Below are positions 1-5,902 of a DNA stretch of 24,347 nucleotides, piece after piece (positions within the stretch are counted from its first letter, which is position 1; each line of letters begins with the position of its first letter). The position numbers and the translations under genes are program-made. Origin of the DNA: Methylohalobius sp964654415 (GTDB lineage: Bacteria > Pseudomonadota > Gammaproteobacteria > Methylococcales > Methylothermaceae); contig CAZZIP010000020.1 in assembly GCA_964654415.1 (NCBI GenBank), positions 1-24,347 of the forward strand. The letters are read 5' to 3'. The notes under the pieces were generated by a model that saw only the letters and a program-made list of their open reading frames with translations, searched no databases and had not been told where the DNA came from.

Positions 1-592
1 AGCTTCCGCAATAGCTTTTAGCGATAGGAGGGTCGGGAGGAAGCGGAAGGTCGGTGTAGATCTCGCCTAGGAAAAACCAAGATCCCTGTTTGAAGGCGAT
101 CAGGTTGGTGTGTTTGCCGTAAAAGCCTAAACCTGCCTGTTGACCTAAGGGTTTTTCCAGAACTGGAGCGCTATCGCAAAACACCCGATAACCAAACGGG
201 CCGATCAAAGTTTCGATCTGATGGGCTAACGCCAACAGGCGCTTTTTGACCACTTTATGATAATCGCGGCCTAAGGTGTAGCGGGAAATATAGGCGCACA
301 TAGGATCGCGTAAGGCATTGTGCATCGCCTGATGGGTTTGCGGCAGGTAACTTAAACGCGTGCAGATCACCCGCACTGTGCCGGGTACCAATCGCTCTGG
401 GCGAAAGCGCTTTTCGCCGTGCTTGGCCAGGTAGTGCATCTGGCCGTGGAAGCCTTGGGCTAAAAAGTGCTTGAATCGCTCGCTCGCCTGAGTAAGATCG
501 ATACTAGCGACGCCGACAGCATCCAATCCAAGCGCTTGTCCCAAAGTTCGAATTTGGCTTTTTAGAGCGGCAAAATCTAAAGGAGCGTTCAT
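1..592 (-). CDS. queG: Epoxyqueuosine reductase QueG (N-terminal part; cut by window edge)
   Basis: This is a cobalamin- and [4Fe-4S]-dependent cytoplasmic enzyme that reduces epoxyqueuosine to queuosine in the wobble position of tRNAs with GUN anticodons. The minus strand reads open from an ATG at 592 to the left edge, giving 197 codons. Its start MNAPLDFAALKSQIR and the segment CDSAPVLEKPLGQQAGLGFYG are characteristic of QueG. The frame leaves the window at SYCGS, which contains the first cysteine of the iron-sulfur cluster region, so the ferredoxin-like half lies outside. The start codon overlaps the start codon of the divergent nnr gene (bases 591-592 are shared), so its promoter must lie inside nnr. 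No good Shine-Dalgarno sequence precedes this ATG, so a start further inside is possible. Confidence 0.93.
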   Translation of the reverse strand, partial: MNAPLDFAALKSQIRTLGQALGLDAVGVASIDLTQASERFKHFLAQGFHGQMHYLAKHGEKRFRPERLVPGTVRVICTRLSYLPQTHQAMHNALRDPMCAYISRYTLGRDYHKVVKKRLLALAHQIETLIGPFGYRVFCDSAPVLEKPLGQQAGLGFYGKHTNLIAFKQGSWFFLGEIYTDLPLPPDPPIAKSYCGS

Positions 593-2069
593 GTTGACCG
601 ACAAACTGCCCGAAGCCCTCTTCCGCGCCGAGCAAGTGCGCGCCATGGACCGTTATGCCATAGAGCACCTACAAGTTCCTGGAATCGTGCTCATGCAGCG
701 GGCCGGCAGCGCTGCTTTTTCTGTGCTAAATCGTCATTGGCCACAAGCCGAAAGCATAGCGGTACTGTGCGGCGGCGGCAACAACGGCGGCGATGGCTAC
801 ATCGTGGCGCGCTGTGCGCTGGATCAAGGACTGGCTGTCAAAGTATTTGCGTTGAGTTCTCCTGAACGCCTGCAGGGGGATGCTTTATTGGCCTATCAAT
901 CCTACCGAGCGGCCGGCGGGGAAATGGCTTTTGGGGTGCCTAATACCCTAGAGGGTTTTGATGTCGTGGTCGACGCTTTGCTGGGGACCGGTCTAGACCG
1001 CGAGGTGCAAGGCCAATACGCTCAGGCCATCGCTAAAATCAACCGGTTCTCCGGAGGGGTTTTGGCAGTGGACATCCCGTCAGGTCTTCACGCCGATACC
1101 GGAGCCATCTTAGGTTGTGCGGTAGAAGCCGATCTCACCGTTACTTTCATCGGCTTAAAGCAAGGGTTGTTTACCGGTGAGGGGCCAGCTTGTGCTGGCA
1201 AGATTTGGTACGCAGACCTTGAGGTTCCCCAGGCCGTGCCTGCTGGGGGACAACCATTGGCGCTGTTGTGTTCTCGCTACCAAAATCTCCTTTCTCCGCG
1301 CCGCCGCACGGCGCATAAAGGCCAGTTTGGCCACGTGCTGGTAGTGGGAGGGGAAGCGGGGTTCACTGGCGCGGCGCGGATGGCGGCTGAAGCGGCTTTA
1401 AGGGTTGGGGCGGGGCTAGTGAGCGTAGCTACGCGCAAGGGACACGCGGTCTGTTTGAACCTAGGACGACCTGAGATCATGGTGCACGGCGTGGAAAGCC
1501 CTAAGGAGCTTGAACCGCTTTTGCAGCGCGCCAATGTAGTAGCAATCGGCCCCGGCTTGGGTCAGTCTGACTGGGCCAAGGCTTTGTTGGAGGAGGTTCT
1601 GGCAAGCTCGCGGCTGCTGGTGGTAGACGCCGATGCTTTAAATCTGCTGGCCCACTCACCCAGAAAGCGAGAAAATTGGGTCTTAACTCCTCATCCCGGA
1701 GAGGCAGCAAGGCTATTGGGCAGCACTTCGAGCGAGGTGCAAAAAGACCGTTTTGCTGCTCTGGACGCTTTGCTAGAACGCTATGGCGGAACGTGCGTGC
1801 TCAAAGGAGCTGGTACTTTGGTGGGGTCGATCAGGCAGGTTCCTTGGGTATGCGCCTTGGGTAATCCCGGTATGGCCTCGGGGGGAATGGGAGATGTGCT
1901 GACTGGAGCTATCGCCGGCCTCATCGCCCAAGGGCTTGAGCTGGATAAAGGAGCGAAGATGGGAGTAGCCTTGCACGCCGCCGCCGCCGATGCGTCTGCC
2001 TCCGAAGGCGAGCGGGGGTTGCTTGCCAGCGATCTTTTGCCATGGCTGCGTCGATTGGTCAACGAGTGA
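591..2069 (+). CDS. nnr: Bifunctional NAD(P)H-hydrate repair enzyme (epimerase + ADP-dependent dehydratase)
   Basis: Nnr repairs damaged NADH and NADPH hydrates. The N-terminal domain (about residues 1-215) epimerises the R form to the S form, and the C-terminal domain dehydrates the S form using ADP. The epimerase half shows GGGNNGGDG at 61-69, DALLGTGL at 128-135 and DIPSG at 161-165. The dehydratase half shows GPGLG at 320-324, DADALN at 346-351, TPHPGE at 366-371, KGAGT at 405-409 and GNPGMASGGMGD at 424-435. The length of 492 residues is normal for the fused form. The sequence AAAGGAG (about 579-585) is a good ribosome binding site for the ATG at 591, although it lies inside the first codons of queG on the other strand. 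The 3' end overlaps tsaE by 28 bases, the usual nnr-tsaE coupling. Confidence 0.96.
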   Translation: MLTDKLPEALFRAEQVRAMDRYAIEHLQVPGIVLMQRAGSAAFSVLNRHWPQAESIAVLCGGGNNGGDGYIVARCALDQGLAVKVFALSSPERLQGDALLAYQSYRAAGGEMAFGVPNTLEGFDVVVDALLGTGLDREVQGQYAQAIAKINRFSGGVLAVDIPSGLHADTGAILGCAVEADLTVTFIGLKQGLFTGEGPACAGKIWYADLEVPQAVPAGGQPLALLCSRYQNLLSPRRRTAHKGQFGHVLVVGGEAGFTGAARMAAEAALRVGAGLVSVATRKGHAVCLNLGRPEIMVHGVESPKELEPLLQRANVVAIGPGLGQSDWAKALLEEVLASSRLLVVDADALNLLAHSPRKRENWVLTPHPGEAARLLGSTSSEVQKDRFAALDALLERYGGTCVLKGAGTLVGSIRQVPWVCALGNPGMASGGMGDVLTGAIAGLIAQGLELDKGAKMGVALHAAAADASASEGERGLLASDLLPWLRRLVNE

Positions 2070-2536
2070 CCTATTACTTAGCCGACTCTGGAGCAACGGC
2101 CGAATTTGCCAATTGGCTTTGGCAAGTGATGGAGCCAGGGGTGGTGATTTATCTTCAAGGTCCTTTAGGAGCCGGAAAAACGACTTTGGTGCGTGCTCTT
2201 TTGAAAGCAGCAGGTTTTTGCTGCAAGGTCAAAAGCCCAACCTTTACGCTGGTAGAAACCTATGCAACGGAACGTTTCGCGGTGGCTCATTTTGATCTCT
2301 ACCGGATCGCCGATCCGGAGGAGCTAGAATGGATAGGCTTTAGGGATTATCTCCAAGCCGATACCGTGTGTTTCATCGAATGGCCGGAGAAGGGGAAAGG
2401 ATTTCTGCCTGAGGCAGACCTTGTAATCCAGCTGCAGCCTGAAAAGGAAGGGAGGAGACTTGAGCTTGAGGCGCGCTCTCCTCGAGGAAGAGGGATTTTT
2501 GATAAAATAACTCAACATTTTAAACCGTATGGGTGA
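2042..2536 (+). CDS. tsaE: tRNA t6A biosynthesis ATPase TsaE
   Basis: TsaE is the P-loop ATPase that works with TsaB and TsaD to attach threonylcarbamoyl to A37 of ANN-decoding tRNAs in the cytoplasm. The protein has 164 residues, with the Walker A motif GPLGAGKTT at 40-48, the family signature SPTFTL at 65-70, HFDLYR at 83-88 and EWPEK at 113-117. The ATG at 2042 lies inside the end of nnr, so the two genes are translationally coupled. In many gammaproteobacteria amiB and mutL follow; here grxD follows after 5 bases. The C-terminal 10-15 residues, after LELEARSPRG, look like a non-conserved extension. Confidence 0.95.
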   Translation: MAASIGQRVTYYLADSGATAEFANWLWQVMEPGVVIYLQGPLGAGKTTLVRALLKAAGFCCKVKSPTFTLVETYATERFAVAHFDLYRIADPEELEWIGFRDYLQADTVCFIEWPEKGKGFLPEADLVIQLQPEKEGRRLELEARSPRGRGIFDKITQHFKPYG

Positions 2537-2541
2537 TAACC

Positions 2542-2862
2542 ATGAGTGTAATCGAACGCATAGAGCGCCAGCTTCAAGAAAATCCCGTCATCCTTTACAT
2601 GAAAGGCACGCCAGATTTTCCGCAATGTGGATTCTCCGGACGGGCCGTGGAAATCTTAAATGCCTGCGGGGTCGAATACGCTTACGTCAACATCCTGGAG
2701 GACCCAGAATTGCGCGAAGCTTTGAAGTCTTATTCCAACTGGCCTACTTATCCGCAGCTGTACTTAAAAGGTCAGCTCGTCGGCGGTTGCGACATCATGT
2801 TCGAGCTGTATCAGAGCGGAGAGCTTGAAAGGTTGCTGGAAGAAGCGACGGCTGGACAGTGA
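2542..2862 (+). CDS. grxD: Monothiol glutaredoxin GrxD (Grx4 family)
   Basis: This is a cytoplasmic monothiol glutaredoxin that binds and passes on [2Fe-2S] clusters, often with BolA proteins. The 106 residues include KGTP at 22-25, the monothiol active site CGFS at 29-32, WPTYPQLY at 67-74 and GGCDI at 81-85, all diagnostic. I chose the ATG at 2542 rather than the in-frame GTG at 2533, because family members begin with a short M-x-x-I-E-x-I segment. The spacing to the tsaE stop is only 5 bases, so it is probably co-transcribed. Its last 52 bases overlap the 3' end of rnt on the opposite strand. The rnt/grxD association is also seen near each other in E. coli. Confidence 0.96.
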   Translation: MSVIERIERQLQENPVILYMKGTPDFPQCGFSGRAVEILNACGVEYAYVNILEDPELREALKSYSNWPTYPQLYLKGQLVGGCDIMFELYQSGELERLLEEATAGQ

Positions 2863-3488
2863 GAGGCGCGATTGAGGGTCTCCCAACGGTTGACGATGGC
2901 GCAGAACAACTGGGCGGTTTTTTCCGCATCGTAGCGAGCGCAGTGGGCCTCCTGATTGTCCCATTCAATCCCAGCGGCTTTTACGGCCTTGGCGAGGACC
3001 GTCTGGCCGAAGACCAAGCCGCTCAAGGTGGCAGTATCAAAGGTACTGAAGGGATGGAAAGGATTGCGCTTGATCCCGCAGCGTTTTGCAGCTGCGTTGA
3101 TGAAGCTTAGGTCGAAGGACGGGTTGTGCCCTACCAGGATAGCGCGGGTGCACCCGTTTTTTTTGATCGCCGCGCGCACCGGCTGAAAGATCTTAAGCAG
3201 CGCTTCTTTTTCCTCCCAAGCGATGCGCAGCGGGTGGTGAGGATCGATGCCGTTGAAGTCGAGCGCAGCCTGATCCAGCTCGGCGCCGGGGAAAGGTTTG
3301 ACGTGGACGGAGTAGGCTTCGGCGATAGACAACAGGCCGTTTTCATCCATTTCTGGGATCACCGCCGCGATTTCCAACAGGGCGTGTTTGTGCGGGTTAA
3401 AGCCTGCGGTTTCCACATCGACGATGACGGGCAAGTAACCGCGAAAGCGAAGGGCTATAGGGGACTTTAAGGGTAAGGTTTGGGCCAT
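2811..3488 (-). CDS. rnt: Ribonuclease T
   Basis: RNase T is a DEDDh 3'-5' exoribonuclease that trims the CCA end of tRNA and matures the 3' ends of 5S and 23S rRNA. The catalytic residues are all present: D24 and E26 in DVETAGF, H121 and D126 in GHNPSFDLSF, and H182 and D187 in HCARYDAEK. At 225 residues it is about 10 longer than the E. coli enzyme. The excess is a serine-rich tail after NRWETLN that coincides with the antisense of the grxD 3' end, so the tail probably arose by stop-codon loss. The ATG at 3488 has no clear Shine-Dalgarno sequence. Confidence 0.95.
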   Translation of the reverse strand: MAQTLPLKSPIALRFRGYLPVIVDVETAGFNPHKHALLEIAAVIPEMDENGLLSIAEAYSVHVKPFPGAELDQAALDFNGIDPHHPLRIAWEEKEALLKIFQPVRAAIKKNGCTRAILVGHNPSFDLSFINAAAKRCGIKRNPFHPFSTFDTATLSGLVFGQTVLAKAVKAAGIEWDNQEAHCARYDAEKTAQLFCAIVNRWETLNRASHCPAVASSSNLSSSPL

Positions 3489-3612
3489 CGGTAGATCAGG
3501 CTTCTATAGAAAGTTCAGTATAGCCTAAAAATTTGTTATGAAATTTTTTAGCTCTTGATCGAATATGCTATGTTTTAGAGCATTATCGGTAGACTCGTGC
3601 GGTAACAAAAAT

Positions 3613-4383
3613 ATGAACAATAAAACCATCATCGCAGATTGGACAGGCCTTAGCATATTGGCTGTGATTTTAGTCTGGATAGCAGGTTGTGCCACTCACG
3701 GCGACCCGCGCGATCCAATCGAGCCGTTCAACCGCAGCATGCAGAAGTTCAACGACACGCTGGACGATTATGTGATGAAACCCGTCGCTGAAGGTTACCA
3801 GTGGATTACCCCGGACTTTGTCGACCGGGGAGTTACCAATTTCTTCAATAACCTCGGCGACATCGCTGTGACCGTCAACGACCTGTTGCAGTTCAAATTC
3901 AAGCATAGCGGGCAAGACGCCGCCCGCTTGGTAGTCAATACCACCGTAGGCGTGGGAGGGGTGATCGATGTTGCTTCCCGTCTTGGATTGGAGAGGCACG
4001 AAGAGGATTTTGGCCAAACCCTCGCCGTATGGGGATTGCCCAACGGGCCTTATCTAGTATTGCCTTTCCTAGGGCCGATGACGCCGCGCGATGCTGTGGG
4101 CAACGTGGCAGACGGTTTCCTAAATCCGATCTCCTATACGGTTCTGCCCGCCAGGGTTGGCCTGTATGGGCTTAGGACGATCGATTTTCGCGCCGACAAC
4201 CTCAAGGCGACCGAGGTCTTGGACGAGGCGGCCCTGGATCGTTACTCGTTCATCCGCAACGCGTATTTCCAGCGCCGCGAATATCTGGTCTACGACGGCG
4301 AGCCGCCGCTTCGGGAAGAGGAGTTCGAAGAGTTCGAAAAGGAGTTCGAGGAGTTCGAGAAGGAGTCGGAGAAGGCGCTGTGA
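3613..4383 (+). CDS. mlaA: MlaA (VacJ) outer-membrane lipoprotein of phospholipid transport
   Basis: MlaA sits in the outer membrane with porins and removes mislocalised phospholipids from the outer leaflet, passing them to MlaC. The start at 3613 gives a signal peptide ending in the lipobox IAGC (lipidated Cys26). A further in-frame ATG at 3565 would add 16 residues and spoil the signal peptide. Core motifs follow: DPIEPFNRSMQKFND, NFFNNL, NTTVGVGG, FGQTLAVWG, GPYLVLPFLGP and AYFQRREYL. The mlaBCDEF genes are not in this window. The C-terminus carries a run of two 7-residue repeats (EFEEFEK) plus a partial unit, encoded by a 21-bp tandem DNA repeat and absent from typical MlaA. The last 94 bases overlap pyrC. 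Confidence 0.93.
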   Translation: MNNKTIIADWTGLSILAVILVWIAGCATHGDPRDPIEPFNRSMQKFNDTLDDYVMKPVAEGYQWITPDFVDRGVTNFFNNLGDIAVTVNDLLQFKFKHSGQDAARLVVNTTVGVGGVIDVASRLGLERHEEDFGQTLAVWGLPNGPYLVLPFLGPMTPRDAVGNVADGFLNPISYTVLPARVGLYGLRTIDFRADNLKATEVLDEAALDRYSFIRNAYFQRREYLVYDGEPPLREEEFEEFEKEFEEFEKESEKAL

Positions 4384-5411
4384 GCTAGGCGCCAACGAAG
4401 GGTTTCGCCAGCGCACAGGGGCACGATCTCGCCAGCTTCTCCCGTATAGGCTTCGGGAACAGTCCAGGAAGAGGGGGTTAGCGTGACGGTTTCCCGGTTG
4501 CGGGGCAGGCGGTAAAAATCCGCCCCGTAAAAGCTGGCAAATGCTTCCAGTTTATCCAGGGCGCCAGCCTGTTCGAAAGCGTGGGCGTAGAGTTCCAAGG
4601 CGATGGGAGCAGTGAAACACCCGGCGCAGCCGCACGCAGCTTCTTTGAATTGGCGCAGGTGGGGGGCGCTGTCGGTGCCGAGGAAGAACTTGGGGTTGCC
4701 GGAAGTGGCGGCGCGCAGCAGGGCTTGCCGGTGAGACTCGCGCTTTAGGACCGGCAGGCAGTAGGTGTGGGGGCGGATACCGCCGGCGAGGAGAGCGTTG
4801 CGGTTGTAGAGCAAGTGCTGGGGAGTGATAGTGGCTGCAATATTGTCCTTGGCAGCCAGGACGAAATCTACCGCCTCCTGAGTCGTGATATGTTCTAGGA
4901 CGACGCGCAGCGCTGGGAAACGCTCGGTAATGGGGATCAGTTCTCGGTCGATGAATATTTTTTCCCGGTCGAAGATATCGACTTCAGTATCGGCGACCTC
5001 GCCGTGAATCTGCAAAACCAGATCATGGCGCTCCATCGCCTCGAGGATGGAATAAATGGTTTCCAGCCTGGTCACGCCGGCTTCGGAATGGGTAGTTACA
5101 CCTGCGGGATAAAGTTTAAAGCCCAACACTTCAGGGTAGTTAGCAGCGCTGACTACCTCCGCTCGGGGAGTGGTGGCGGTGAGATAAAGGCTAAGGTAAG
5201 GTTCAAAGCCGGTCTCCGCGGGGATGGCTTCCAGAATCCGCCGGCGATAGGCTAGGGCCCGCTCGACCCGGGTGAGAGGTGGCTTCAGGTTGGGCATGAC
5301 CAGTGCCCGCTTGAATTGATTGGCGCTAAAAGCTGCCACCTGCCTGAGCAGAGCCCCGTCGCGCAGGTGCAAATGCCAGTCATCGGGGCGAGTAAGGGTG
5401 AAGGCGTGCAT
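4290..5411 (-). CDS. pyrC: Dihydroorotase, class II (PyrC)
   Basis: PyrC cyclises N-carbamoyl-aspartate to dihydroorotate in pyrimidine synthesis, using a binuclear zinc centre. Metal and catalytic residues are visible: H13 and H15 in HLHL, the carbamylated lysine K99 in GFKLYPAG, H136 in IHGE, H174 in EHITT, D247 in GTDSAPH and H251. The family core ends at RWRLA, about residue 343. The remaining 30 residues are a Ser/Asn-rich tail encoded exactly opposite the end of mlaA, and the core ends where the mlaA stop codon begins. The ATG at 5411 has only a weak ribosome site. Two dyads (5441-5458, 5470-5488) lie in the short divergent region shared with fmdB and may serve its regulation. Confidence 0.95.
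   Translation of the reverse strand: MHAFTLTRPDDWHLHLRDGALLRQVAAFSANQFKRALVMPNLKPPLTRVERALAYRRRILEAIPAETGFEPYLSLYLTATTPRAEVVSAANYPEVLGFKLYPAGVTTHSEAGVTRLETIYSILEAMERHDLVLQIHGEVADTEVDIFDREKIFIDRELIPITERFPALRVVLEHITTQEAVDFVLAAKDNIAATITPQHLLYNRNALLAGGIRPHTYCLPVLKRESHRQALLRAATSGNPKFFLGTDSAPHLRQFKEAACGCAGCFTAPIALELYAHAFEQAGALDKLEAFASFYGADFYRLPRNRETVTLTPSSWTVPEAYTGEAGEIVPLCAGETLRWRLAHSAFSDSFSNSSNSFSNSSNSSSRSGGSPS
4321..4374. repeat. 21-bp tandem repeat at the mlaA/pyrC 3' overlap
   Basis: Two 21-bp units (4321-4341 and 4342-4362) differ only at two synonymous third positions. A shortened unit with GAGTCG in place of GAGTTCGAG follows at 4363-4374. Each full unit itself contains two GAGTTCGAR 9-mers. 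Read on the plus strand it encodes EFEEFEK in MlaA; read on the minus strand it encodes a SFSNSSN heptad in PyrC. It lies at the convergent end of both genes and looks like a recent slippage expansion tolerated in both frames. Confidence 0.9.
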
Positions 5412-5440
5412 CGAGTTCTTGCCTAACTGATTTAGATATC

Positions 5441-5458
5441 CATCATAGGATTATGATG
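5441..5458. promoter_or_regulatory. Perfect 7-bp dyad upstream of pyrC (operator-like or mRNA hairpin)
   Basis: CATCATA-GGAT-TATGATG is a perfect inverted repeat with a 4-base centre, 30 bp upstream of the pyrC start in the divergent pyrC/fmdB region. Its AT-rich arms suit a protein-binding operator better than a terminator, since no T-run follows. It does not match the PurR box I know from E. coli. The function is not identifiable from sequence. Confidence 0.45.
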
Positions 5459-5469
5459 CAGTAAACTTG

Positions 5470-5488
5470 AGGCGCTTGAAAAGCGCCT
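5470..5488. promoter_or_regulatory. GC-rich 8-bp hairpin in the pyrC/fmdB divergent region
   Basis: AGGCGCTT-GAA-AAGCGCCT forms a perfect 8-bp stem with a 3-base loop. No T-run follows on either strand, so it is a weak candidate for a terminator. It is a stronger candidate for a leader hairpin or binding site in front of fmdB-aspS (start 5540) or pyrC (start 5411). Confidence 0.45.
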
Positions 5489-5525
5489 AGAATGTCTCCA
5501 GATAAACCGCTGTTGTTCTGATGTC

Positions 5526-5537
5526 AAGGAGGTGATC
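5526..5537 (+). promoter_or_regulatory. Unusually long Shine-Dalgarno sequence of fmdB
   Basis: AAGGAGGTGATC is complementary over 12 bases to the conserved 3' end of 16S rRNA (GATCACCTCCTT). The GGAGG core ends 7 bases before the ATG at 5540. This fixes the start of the FmdB-family protein and predicts very strong ribosome binding. Confidence 0.9.
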
Positions 5538-5539
5538 AC

Positions 5540-5806
5540 ATGCCGATTTACGAATACGCCTGCCAAACTTGCGGGCACGTGGTAGAAGCCTTGCAGAAGG
5601 TGAGCGATCCGCCCTTAAGCGAGTGCCCGGCGTGCCAGAAGCCAGACCTTGTCAAACGAGTATCAGCCGCTGGTTTCCGGCTCAAAGGAAGCGGTTGGTA
5701 CGAGACGGATTTTAAGAAGGCTTCAGAAAAAAAACGTAATCTGGCCGACAAAGTCGAAAAGACTGAATCTTCCAAATCCTCGGAGACAAAACCCGAGGCA
5801 GCTTAG
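5540..5806 (+). CDS. FmdB-family zinc ribbon protein
   Basis: This is an 88-residue protein with the start MPIYEYACQTCG and two CxxC knuckles, C8/C11 and C29/C32. It is the FmdB/CxxC_CXXC_SSSS regulatory-protein family, named after a formamidase regulator of Methylophilus but of unknown role in most bacteria. The middle carries the family motif FRLKGSGWYETDFK. The last 25 residues are a Lys/Glu/Ser-rich charged tail. It lies directly upstream of aspS, a very common arrangement in proteobacteria, which suggests a link to translation, but the function is not established. The exceptionally long ribosome binding site implies high expression. Confidence 0.9.
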   Translation: MPIYEYACQTCGHVVEALQKVSDPPLSECPACQKPDLVKRVSAAGFRLKGSGWYETDFKKASEKKRNLADKVEKTESSKSSETKPEAA

Positions 5807-5824
5807 AGCGTCTAATGATGAGCG

Positions 5825-5842
5825 GACGGGCTTGCGCCCGTC
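5825..5842. promoter_or_regulatory. Hairpin between fmdB and aspS (first of two)
   Basis: GACGGGC-TTGC-GCCCGTC is a perfect 7-bp GC-rich stem with a 4-base loop, 18 bases after the fmdB stop. No T-run follows, so it is not a standard intrinsic terminator. It may protect the 3' end of the fmdB message or attenuate read-through into aspS. Confidence 0.5.
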
Positions 5843-5862
5843 TGCGCCTATCCTTAAGATCG

Positions 5863-5883
5863 ATCCCTTTGGCAACCAGGGAT
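5863..5883. promoter_or_regulatory. Second dyad in the aspS leader
   Basis: ATCCCT and AGGGAT pair across a 9-base centre that itself contains TGG and CCA, so an extended stem with a small bulge is possible. It ends 19 bases before the aspS start at 5903. Together with the hairpin at 5825-5842 it makes a structured leader, which may be processing or regulatory. T-box control is not expected outside Gram-positives and none is visible. Confidence 0.35.
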
Positions 5884-5902
5884 AAAATTGAGACCAATTA
5901 TG

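Noticed and set aside
1277..2096. Several long minus-strand frames opposite nnr
   Set aside because: They are low-complexity Ala/Ser/Pro/Arg translations antisense to a well-supported gene and have no family motifs.
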